Source: an uncultured Lachnobacterium sp.
Lineage (GTDB): Bacteria > Bacillota > Clostridia > Lachnospirales > Lachnospiraceae
Reading direction: 5' to 3'
Length of the DNA stretch: 11,949 bases
NCBI GenBank assembly: GCA_937889225.1
Contig: CALAST010000090.1
Span: 1 to 11,949, forward strand
Shown here: positions 6,573 to 11,949 of the stretch, one piece after another
Layout of the letters: the number at the start of each line of letters is the position of its first letter
Numbering within the stretch: the first letter of the stretch is position 1
The notes under the pieces: model-generated
The model's input: the letters and a program-made list of their open reading frames with translations, nothing else
Told to the model about the DNA's origin: nothing
The model's database searches: none
Position numbers and translations under genes: made by a program

Positions 6573-7546
6573 GAATACAATTCATCCACTTGCACAGTTT
6601 CTAAAAAACGGCGTTCCTCTTCATTTAAAAGCACTCTGTCATTACTGTCCGTGGCTTTTCCAATGACTACAGCATGAATTCCTGCCTTTTCCAATTCTCT
6701 TACCATTTGATTGCCATCTTCTGTCGCTATTAACAAACAACCTCCTGAAACAATCTTATAAGGATTTATATCAAAAAATTCACAAATTTCTACAGTTTCC
6801 TGTTTTATTGGAATTTTCTTTATATCAATTTCCAAACCGACACCTGCGCTTTCTGCAAGTTCCCAAAGTGCAGCAAAAATACCACCTTCCGACACATCAT
6901 GCATTGCTGCGGCGCCGGTGTTCATGGCGACTGCGGCCTCCGGTAAAACAGACATCTGGTTTCCAAATAATTTTGCATGATCCACAAACGGACGGGAATA
7001 ACGTGTATGTAATAACGTTTCCTGCTCTTTTGCCAAAATTGCTGTGCCTTCCAATGCTACCCATTTTGTTGCAATAATATCCATGCCCGGGCGTACATTG
7101 GAACTATGCAGCATCTTTTCTTTCAAAACCACGCCTGCTGCCGTAATGGTAATAAGTGGTGATTGTACAGCTCTTGTCACTTCGGTATGACCACCAATAA
7201 CATCCACGCCACCAGCTTCACAGGCATTTTCGAGCTCCTTTATCAAATCTTTTAACTGCTGCTCATTACAGCTTGTTGGAAGCAATAAATTAACCAAAAT
7301 ACCTACCGGCTTTGCACCTGAGCATGCTACATCATTAAGTGCGGACAGCACGGCAATGGAAGCAATTTCTTCTTTTGCCAATGTAACAGGGTCTGTAGAT
7401 AATACCACCACTTCTCCTTCTGCCGGCTCAATCGCTCCAAAATCATTACCAAAGGAAGGATGACCGATGATTCTATCGTTTCTTTTATGCAATTGTTTTA
7501 AAACAGAACGTTTTAATATCGATTCTTTTAACTTTCCTGCTCGCAT
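6557..7546 (-). CDS. AIR synthase-related protein (HypE/PurM-like)
   Basis: A 329-residue member of the PurM/HypE/ThiL ATP-binding superfamily, whose members phosphorylate or dehydrate small or protein-bound substrates. N-terminal half: GNDFGAIEP (33-41), STDPVT (50-55), NDVACSGAKPVG (71-82) and GGHTEVT (118-124), the usual nucleotide and metal-binding segments. C-terminal half: HDVSEGGI followed by a helix. It resembles hydrogenase maturation factor HypE, yet it ends in ELYSVINK and lacks the C-terminal PRIC cysteine tail that HypE modifies. No hydrogenase genes are nearby, so its true reaction is unknown. I chose the ATG at 7546, with AAAGGAG eight bases upstream, over a TTG at 7576. It follows the VanW gene after 106 bases and may be read from the same transcript. 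Confidence 0.8.
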   Translation of the reverse strand: MRAGKLKESILKRSVLKQLHKRNDRIIGHPSFGNDFGAIEPAEGEVVVLSTDPVTLAKEEIASIAVLSALNDVACSGAKPVGILVNLLLPTSCNEQQLKDLIKELENACEAGGVDVIGGHTEVTRAVQSPLITITAAGVVLKEKMLHSSNVRPGMDIIATKWVALEGTAILAKEQETLLHTRYSRPFVDHAKLFGNQMSVLPEAAVAMNTGAAAMHDVSEGGIFAALWELAESAGVGLEIDIKKIPIKQETVEICEFFDINPYKIVSGGCLLIATEDGNQMVRELEKAGIHAVVIGKATDSNDRVLLNEEERRFLETVQVDELYSVINK

Positions 7547-7580
7547 ATGCGGTTCTCCTTTCCTTAGACCTTGCAACTTA

Positions 7581-7606
7581 AGGCTGCGACACTTCTGCCG
7601 CAGCCT
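7581..7606. other. GC-rich hairpin between the VanW gene and the AIR synthase-like gene
   Basis: AGGCTGCG (7581-7588) and CGCAGCCT (7599-7606) form a perfect 8-bp stem with a 10-base loop in otherwise AT-rich sequence. On the minus strand it is followed by TAAGTTGC, with no T-tract, so it is not a typical rho-independent terminator. It could limit read-through, protect an mRNA 3' end, or be a repeat of another kind. Confidence 0.45.
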
Positions 7607-7652
7607 GATTTCCTCTTATTGTTTCTTTAACATTACTAATGTCATATTTTCA

Positions 7653-9485
7653 TTACGCCCCACCAGTTCCGGCATCAGATGTTGTAGTTGTTTCACCATC
7701 TTCATTTGTTCCATCATTTGGAGTTTCATTTCCATTGTCAGAGCCTGTTTCTCCGTTCGTAGTTCCACTTCCATTGTTGGAATTTGTTCCTTCATTTGTG
7801 GTTCCACTTCCATTATCGGAATTTGTTCCTCCATTTGTGGTTCCACTTCCATTGTTGGAATTTGTTTCTCCATTTGTGGTTCCACTTCCATTGTCAGAAT
7901 TTGTTCCTCCATTCGTGGTTCCACTTCCATTGTTGGAATTTGTTTCTCCATTTGTGGTTCCACCTCCATTATTGGAGTTTGTTTCACTATTTGGAGCAGA
8001 AGTTTCTGTATCCGGCTGCTGTGGAGTTACCACTTTCAATCCTTTTACTACAGATTGAATATGTGCATCATTTTTCGTTGCCAACGCTTCTTTAATTGCT
8101 GCAAGCTGCTCTGCGGTTGCACCTGCTGTACCAATCGTTACTTTCTTCGCAGAAGCCTTATACGTACTCTTATTTACCTGTGTTCTCTCTGTTTCTACAC
8201 CATTTACTTTTACAACTTTCCACAACTTTGCAACATAACCTGTATGTTTGCTTCTTGTAACACTATAAGAACCTAAAGATGCACTAGAAGAAAGTGTGTA
8301 TTCGGTATCCGGGTTATTGGTTGACACAGTTTCTGATACATAACTAACGGTACGATTTGCCTCTCTTGTTTCCTGGCCATAAATATTAAAGCCAAGTGTA
8401 CGTCCGTTGCAATATCCTTCTACGTAAACAGGTGTGCTGTAATTATTTTTAAATTTTAAGTCTTTGTATGTGCCTGCAATTGCCGCATCTGCTGCTAAAT
8501 CCACATAGGAAACTGTCATGGAATGGTTGAAACGCTCTACAATTTCAAGTTCCGCCTCTAATGCCGCATTATACAATGTCGTAGAAACCTGACAAATACC
8601 ACCGCCAAATGATTCTACTGTTTCACCATTTAAGTAAGAACCTGCCAACTCATAACCATTTTCTTTTGTAAACGGATTTACCAATTCATATACGGAAAGC
8701 ACATCACCCGGATATAATAAAGTTCCATTGATTTTTGCACATCCGTTTGTTACGTTCTTTGCACGACCTGCTCCTGAAGAACTGAAATTCGTGCTGAAAC
8801 TTCCTAATAAATCCTTAACAGTCGCTAGTTCTTCTTTCGTTCCTCTTGGTTCACTCTGCTCGCTTGTCAATGCAAATACAGTTTCCGGTGTTTCCTGCGG
8901 ATTCTCCCAACTTGTTTCTACATATTCACTTAAGGCATTGACAGAAGCAACAATATCCACTTCATCCCCAATTTGCCCTTCTACATACACAAACTGACCA
9001 TTTTCCCGTTTTAAGCCATGGTCAACTGCTTCTATATTTAATTTATCCAGTTTTTTATGGATAAACTGTGCAGTTTTTTGTTTATCAATGGAAAGCCCCA
9101 TATCAACCACATAAGAACTTTCTTCCAAATCCGTTAAAGCCTTAAAACGAGCTATCAGATTGCCGGAATTTCCGACTGCTAATGCTTCTTGTACGGTAAG
9201 GCTCGTATTTGCAAAACATCCCATATCAGCAAAAGAGATATCTACCGCACCTTTCGGACCTTGCAATGTAATTACTTTTTCACTTAACGTCTGCAGATAA
9301 TTCTCTACTGCCGCTGCCGCTTCCTCCTCATTCATACCGCCAACTGCAATACCGCCAATATAAACGCCATCTTCAATCACAGCAGTTTCTGCATTGTCTG
9401 CTTTAAATACATTTTCATTTGTAAGCAGGAATGTTCCTGCTAAAACCATAGTAAAAACGACTAATAAAGTTTTAATTTTTCTCAT
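7653..9485 (-). CDS. Secreted VanW-family protein with peptidoglycan-binding-like domain and Asn/Gly/Thr repeat tail
   Basis: A 610-residue exported protein, named for VanW of vancomycin resistance clusters, although most homologues have unknown cell-envelope roles. Order: signal peptide or anchor (MRKIKTLLVVFTMVLAG, 1-25); a domain like PG_binding_4 (about 45-200); the VanW domain (about 229-372) with the hallmark SFGGGICQVSTTLYNAAL; a G5-like segment (about 380-455); a short helix; then seven 13-residue repeats (501-591) and a Thr/Gly/Asp tail. There is no LPXTG sorting signal, so it is either released or held by its N-terminus. The frame opens at a GTG at 9512. I prefer the ATG at 9485 because AGAGG lies just before it and it gives a clean signal peptide. 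No van resistance genes accompany it, so a resistance role should not be assumed. Its own promoter lies at 9526-9553. Confidence 0.9.
   Translation of the reverse strand: MRKIKTLLVVFTMVLAGTFLLTNENVFKADNAETAVIEDGVYIGGIAVGGMNEEEAAAAVENYLQTLSEKVITLQGPKGAVDISFADMGCFANTSLTVQEALAVGNSGNLIARFKALTDLEESSYVVDMGLSIDKQKTAQFIHKKLDKLNIEAVDHGLKRENGQFVYVEGQIGDEVDIVASVNALSEYVETSWENPQETPETVFALTSEQSEPRGTKEELATVKDLLGSFSTNFSSSGAGRAKNVTNGCAKINGTLLYPGDVLSVYELVNPFTKENGYELAGSYLNGETVESFGGGICQVSTTLYNAALEAELEIVERFNHSMTVSYVDLAADAAIAGTYKDLKFKNNYSTPVYVEGYCNGRTLGFNIYGQETREANRTVSYVSETVSTNNPDTEYTLSSSASLGSYSVTRSKHTGYVAKLWKVVKVNGVETERTQVNKSTYKASAKKVTIGTAGATAEQLAAIKEALATKNDAHIQSVVKGLKVVTPQQPDTETSAPNSETNSNNGGGTTNGETNSNNGSGTTNGGTNSDNGSGTTNGETNSNNGSGTTNGGTNSDNGSGTTNEGTNSNNGSGTTNGETGSDNGNETPNDGTNEDGETTTTSDAGTGGA
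7713..7985 (-). repeat. Seven in-frame 39-bp tandem repeats in the VanW protein tail
   Basis: Seven units of 39 bases encode 13 residues each, consensus (E/G)TNS(N/D)NGSGTTNG. Units 2+3 and 4+5 are a near-identical 78-base pair (E..N then G..D), so duplication has occurred at two levels. The last unit (ETGSDNGNETPND) is the most diverged. The tail is low-complexity, hydrophilic and likely disordered, as in wall-spanning linkers. Repeat number could vary between strains by slippage without a frameshift. Confidence 0.9.
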
Positions 9486-9525
9486 ATTCATCCTCTTTTT
9501 TGCTACTACCACCTAAACAGGAACT

Positions 9526-9553
9526 ATTTTAACATAATTATTCAGATTTTCAA
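9526..9553 (-). promoter_or_regulatory. Likely sigma-A promoter of the VanW gene
   Basis: On the minus strand TTGAAA (9553-9548), a 16-base spacer and TAAAAT (9531-9526), preceded by ATGT, make an extended -10 promoter. The expected start is about 30-35 bases before the ATG at 9485. It begins 21 bases past the stop of the small membrane peptide gene, so the VanW gene can be expressed on its own. Confidence 0.6.
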
Positions 9554-9574
9554 TATCTAATTCATTCTTCTTTT

Positions 9575-9673
9575 TTATACCAAAAAATAAGATAAAAAAG
9601 TAGTGATTAACATACATCCTGCCAAAATCAATCCAATAATCGCAAATAATCTTTGTTTCTTTTTGTTATACAT
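9575..9673 (-). CDS. Small single-span membrane protein (32 residues)
   Basis: The reading frame ATG (9673-9671) to TAA (9577-9575) encodes 32 residues starting MYNKKKQRLFAIIGLILAG. A lysine-rich start precedes one hydrophobic helix (about 9-31), a typical small membrane protein with its N-terminus inside. Support for translation is good: AGAGGTGA sits five bases before the ATG, and a promoter (TTGACA, 17 bases, TATTTT) lies just upstream. It is divergent from the gene at 9783 and lies upstream of the VanW gene. Many Firmicutes have such very short Lys-rich one-helix proteins with unknown function, and I cannot assign one here. A single cysteine (C20) follows LILAG, but a lipoprotein is unlikely because the helix continues beyond it. 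Confidence 0.7.
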   Translation of the reverse strand: MYNKKKQRLFAIIGLILAGCMLITTFLSYFLV

Positions 9674-9677
9674 ACGG

Positions 9678-9706
9678 TTCACCTCTGTTCAAAAATATGT
9701 TATACT
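9678..9706 (+). promoter_or_regulatory. Candidate extended -10 promoter for the gene at 9783
   Basis: TATACT (9701-9706) is preceded by TGT, giving an extended -10 box. A weak -35 (TTCACC, 9678-9683) lies 17 bases upstream. The leader of about 70 bases would contain the palindromic repeat at 9719-9765. It overlaps the opposing promoter at 9692-9720. Confidence 0.5.
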
Positions 9707-9720
9707 TACAACTATGTCAA
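9692..9720 (-). promoter_or_regulatory. Likely promoter of the small membrane protein gene
   Basis: On the minus strand a perfect TTGACA (9720-9715), a 17-base spacer and TATTTT (9697-9692) precede the small gene by about 20 bases. The TTGAC is contributed by the end of the adjacent palindromic repeat, whose other copies also end in CTTGAC. The opposing promoter for 9783 uses the same bases, so the two cannot easily be occupied together. Confidence 0.6.
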
Positions 9721-9765
9721 ACGGATATTAAAAATCCGCTTTACATCTAATTCCATTAACCTCAT
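9719..9765 (-). repeat. Palindromic intergenic repeat, family A
   Basis: On the minus strand GGTTAATGG is followed by AAAGCGGATT, a short loop and AATATCCGTTTGAC. The stem GCGGAT/ATCCGT keeps the family A pattern with one G-T wobble. It lies in the divergent gap between the small membrane gene and the gene at 9783, and would sit in the leader of the latter. Confidence 0.6.
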
Positions 9766-9782
9766 ACAAGAAAGGACTTATT

Positions 9783-10364
9783 ATGTTTCCATTTTTATTT
9801 TTATTTCTTATTTTTTTAGCCTTGCTTTCTTATTATATCAAAAAAGGCAATGTCAGTCAGCAAAAAGTAATCAATGACTTTTTAGAAAAAGAAAACGCAG
9901 CCAATCACTCCCGCAAACAGGATATCAGTAAACTTGATTATATTACCATACCTTGGGATAAATTGCCAGAAAATCTCGAAACGCCTTCTAAAAATGCTTT
10001 TTGGGCACTCTATGACAAACCACTGTTAAATCTAACGGGCATTAGCAATACGGATTTAAAATTGCAATATGGCGTTTCCAATTTGGATATTTTATCCGAA
10101 TATGATGCCAATTTTACGGAAATGGTTTCCCTTCTTCCGGAATATGCAAAAGAACTTATGGAACAAGGATATGTTTCCCATGCAAAAGCTTTATTGGAGT
10201 TTGGCATTTCGTGTCATGCAGACTCTCGCAAAATTTACTTTTTGCTTGCCGATATTTATAAGCAACAAGGCGAAAACCATAAAATCTCATTTCTTATCGA
10301 CAAAGCACAAGAATTGCCTGAATTAACAAAACTAGCCATTATAAACCAACTTTGCGAAAAATAA
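9783..10364 (+). CDS. Membrane-anchored protein of unknown function, possibly TPR-like
   Basis: I do not recognise this 193-residue protein. It starts with a hydrophobic helix (MFPFLFLFLIFLALLSYYI, 1-19) followed by a basic stretch, consistent with one N-terminal membrane anchor and a cytoplasmic soluble part. A linker holds YITIPWDKLP (about 53-62). The C-terminal part (about 110-190) is helical, and a YAKELMEQGYVSHAKALLEFG stretch with later paired helices looks like one or two degenerate tetratricopeptide-type repeats, suggesting protein binding. The ATG at 9783 has AAAGGA six bases upstream. It is the only plus-strand gene, transcribed away from the small membrane gene and converging on the exonuclease gene with a 29-base gap. 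No catalytic motif is visible. Confidence 0.8.
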   Translation: MFPFLFLFLIFLALLSYYIKKGNVSQQKVINDFLEKENAANHSRKQDISKLDYITIPWDKLPENLETPSKNAFWALYDKPLLNLTGISNTDLKLQYGVSNLDILSEYDANFTEMVSLLPEYAKELMEQGYVSHAKALLEFGISCHADSRKIYFLLADIYKQQGENHKISFLIDKAQELPELTKLAIINQLCEK

Positions 10365-10392
10365 GCGTTCAATCCTCTTATGAAACTTAGCA
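10362..10392. repeat. Possible remnant of palindromic repeat family A
   Basis: On the plus strand AAGC, then TTCAATCCTCTT, then ACTTAGCAT line up in order with AAGC, TCGCAATCCTCTT and ACTTGCTCAT of the copy at 11858-11899, with a short deletion. It fills the 29-base gap between two convergent stop codons and overlaps the first one. No independent terminator is visible here. Confidence 0.3.
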
Positions 10393-10393
10393 T

Positions 10394-11098
10394 TTAGTTT
10401 CTTCCATATATGATATAATATTTATCCATCATACGGGAAACTTCGTTTCGCGTCAATATCTCCCAGTTAATTTCATCTGTAATATTATGCCTTTGGCGAT
10501 ATTCTTTCAAACTCTGCAACTGTTTTGCAGTTGCAGGTGTTTGTCTTTTCGTGTGATAGACAAGGGGCTTTGGCTCAAAAATGCTATCTTCTTGTGTCAT
10601 TTCCTTTAGTTTTTCAAATATTTGTGCTGTCTCTAAAGCATCATCAAGTGCCCTATGTGCACGTTTTCTTTCTATTTGAAAATAACTGCACAATGCTTCT
10701 AAATTTTTAGGTTGCTCCGCTGGCAAAACTTTACGGGCAATCTTTAATGTATCACAGGCACTTCTTTCAAATGTGCGTTTTTTATTGACTGCCCATTGTT
10801 TTAAAAAACTATAGTCAAATCCCACATTCTGCCCTACCAAAATATCTTCGCCAAGAAATGCCAAGAGTTCCTCTACCGCTGTATCTTCTCCCATTGCACC
10901 TTTTACCATTTCGTCTGTAATGCCGGTTAGCTCTGTTACATTTGAAGGAATCGGGCATTTTGGATTTACAAATGTTTCAAATGTATCGGTCACTTTTCCA
11001 TCTCTTACCCGAACTGCTCCAATTTCAATAATTTTATGCATCTTTGCAGATAATCCGGTCATTTCTAAATCAATCACTACATAATCTTTTATTTTCAT
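10394..11098 (-). CDS. DnaQ-like 3'-5' exonuclease (DEDD family)
   Basis: A 234-residue exonuclease of the DnaQ/PolC epsilon type, which removes 3' nucleotides using two metal ions. All three motifs are intact: Exo I VIDLEMTG with D10 and E12, Exo II GQNVGFDYSF with N91 and D95, and Exo III HRALDDA with H148 and D153, the DEDDh pattern. Residues after about 175 form a C-terminal extension with a basic, helical segment (KQLQSLKEYRQRH), perhaps for nucleic-acid binding. It could be a polymerase proofreading-like subunit or a repair or RNA-end nuclease; the sequence does not say which. The start codon overlaps the stop of nth by four bases (ATGA), so the two are co-translated, which favours a DNA repair role. 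Confidence 0.88.
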   Translation of the reverse strand: MKIKDYVVIDLEMTGLSAKMHKIIEIGAVRVRDGKVTDTFETFVNPKCPIPSNVTELTGITDEMVKGAMGEDTAVEELLAFLGEDILVGQNVGFDYSFLKQWAVNKKRTFERSACDTLKIARKVLPAEQPKNLEALCSYFQIERKRAHRALDDALETAQIFEKLKEMTQEDSIFEPKPLVYHTKRQTPATAKQLQSLKEYRQRHNITDEINWEILTRNEVSRMMDKYYIIYGRN

Positions 11099-11736
11099 TC
11101 TTCTGTCCGCTTATCCTTTGCCTTACATAAATCATTCATAAAACATTCGCTGCATTTTGGATTTCTAGCCAAACAAATATTTCTTCCAAATGTAATAATC
11201 TGGATGTTATACAAAATCCAATGGTCTTTTGGCAGTTTTTCCATAAGTTCAAATTCAATTTTTTCCGGGTCATCTTTTTCCGTAAAACCGAGCCGTTTAG
11301 AAATACGTTTTACATGCGTATCTACTACAATGCTTGGCTCATCATAAATATTTCCGCGAATTACATTGGCTGTTTTTCTGCCTACACCCGGAAGTGTAAT
11401 CAAATCTTCCAATTTTGATGGTACTTCTCCACCATATACTTCTATGAGCCTCTTTGCACAGCCGATAATATTTTTTGCTTTGTTATGATAAAATCCAATA
11501 GAATGAATATCCTGCTCGAGTTCTTTTATATCTGCATTGGCAAATGCCTCAAGAGACGGATATTTTACAAATAAATCCTTTGTCACGATATTTACACGTG
11601 CATCCGTGCATTGTGCACTCATAATGACTGCTATTAAAAGCTGCCATGCATTTTCGTGATTTAAATAACAGACATATTCTGTTCCGTATTGTTCATCTAG
11701 TCGCCTTAATATTTCCGTTGTTCTTTTCGATGACAT
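11095..11736 (-). CDS. nth: Endonuclease III (DNA glycosylase/AP lyase)
   Basis: Base-excision repair enzyme that removes oxidised pyrimidines and cuts the DNA backbone at the abasic site. The protein is 213 residues, normal length. The helix-hairpin-helix LPGVGRKTANV (115-125) carries the catalytic lysine K121, and VDTHVKR holds the catalytic aspartate D139. The C-terminal [4Fe-4S] cluster has the full spacing C188-x6-C195-x2-C198-x5-C204. The ATG at 11736 has GGGAGA about four bases upstream. It is first in a two-gene unit with the exonuclease. The upstream bases 11737-11857 are AT-rich with TATA-like stretches near 11770-11785, but I cannot define one promoter with confidence. Confidence 0.96.
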   Translation of the reverse strand: MSSKRTTEILRRLDEQYGTEYVCYLNHENAWQLLIAVIMSAQCTDARVNIVTKDLFVKYPSLEAFANADIKELEQDIHSIGFYHNKAKNIIGCAKRLIEVYGGEVPSKLEDLITLPGVGRKTANVIRGNIYDEPSIVVDTHVKRISKRLGFTEKDDPEKIEFELMEKLPKDHWILYNIQIITFGRNICLARNPKCSECFMNDLCKAKDKRTEE

Positions 11737-11857
11737 ATTTTCTCCCTATTTTTCCTAATTGTTATTCTTATATCTTTATATATACTATTTTCCTTATTCC
11801 AGCAGAACTCTCAAAATCACTATTCTCCATTTTGCGATAAGCGGCAAATTTATCTTA

Positions 11858-11942
11858 AAGCAGACACTCGCAATCCTCTTTGCCACTTGCTCATAAGTCA
11901 AGCGGATATTCGCAATCCGCTATCGCTACTTGCTCATAACCG
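11858..11942 (-). repeat. Palindromic intergenic repeat, family A, best tandem dimer
   Basis: Two units of 42-43 bases stand head to tail: 11858-11899 and 11900-11942. Read on the minus strand each begins (G/C)TTATGAGCAAGT(A/G)GC. The right unit has a perfect stem, GCGGAT/ATCCGC, around TGCGAAT, while the left one is weakened by substitutions. The right unit is the clearest member of the family and was used as the reference for the other copies. It lies upstream of nth, possibly at the 3' end of a gene outside the window. Confidence 0.75.
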
Positions 11943-11949
11943 AATAACC

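Noticed and set aside
7713..7985. Possible CRISPR array
   Set aside because: The repeats are contiguous with no unique spacers and encode a regular protein tail.
7616..7987. Second minus-strand frame with MEVEPQMEEQIP-like repeats
   Set aside because: It is a shifted reading of the same 39-bp repeats, inside the better supported VanW gene.
7467..8276. Long plus-strand open frame opposite the VanW gene
   Set aside because: It is antisense to the in-frame 39-bp repeats, which keep all frames open together. Its Cys/Ser/Ile-rich composition is unnatural and it lacks a ribosome binding site.
7653..9485. Vancomycin resistance locus
   Set aside because: The VanW domain is common in non-resistance proteins, and no vanA/H/X/R/S genes are in the window.
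9486..9512. Longer start of the VanW gene (GTG at 9512)
   Set aside because: The ATG at 9485 has a closer AGAGG site and gives a standard signal peptide.

Overview
The window reads as an AT-rich chromosomal segment of a Gram-positive member of Clostridia, most likely a Lachnospiraceae-type gut anaerobe. The support is strong purine-rich ribosome binding sites, the trmL-ecfA1-ecfA2-ecfT-truA order, an AlaR/AlaT-like pair, and a VanW-type secreted protein. This placement rests on gene families and style, not on a database match. Almost all genes lie on the minus strand, and the exception is one small anchored protein at 9783-10364.

Layout from right to left, in the direction of transcription. 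At 11736-10394 nth (endonuclease III) and a DnaQ-like 3'-5' exonuclease overlap by ATGA. A plus-strand gene of unknown function (9783-10364) converges on them. A 32-residue membrane peptide (9673-9575) and a secreted VanW-family protein with a 13-residue tandem-repeat tail (9485-7653) follow. Next come an AIR-synthase/HypE-like protein (7546-6557), then an Lrp/AsnC regulator and a PLP aminotransferase joined by a TAATG overlap (6417-4760). The left third carries trmL, the two ATPases and transmembrane subunit of an energy-coupling-factor (ECF) vitamin transporter, and truA. The leftmost 125 bases hold hairpin-forming sequence downstream of truA, possibly a leader for the next gene off the window.

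The genes are mostly housekeeping: tRNA modification (trmL, truA), micronutrient uptake (ecfA1/A2/T, with no substrate-binding S component here), DNA repair (nth, exonuclease) and amino-acid metabolism with its local regulator.

The most notable non-genic signal is a family of short palindromic repeats of about 42 bp in nearly every intergenic gap, all in the same orientation. Some are tandem dimers. They appear to supply or overlap a ribosome binding site, a stop codon and a -35 box. A second palindrome family (shared core ACGTGAGTTCGA) and an 88-bp element with terminal inverted repeats lie near trmL and truA. I found no phage, transposase, CRISPR, rRNA or tRNA gene, and no evident new defence or biosynthetic system.
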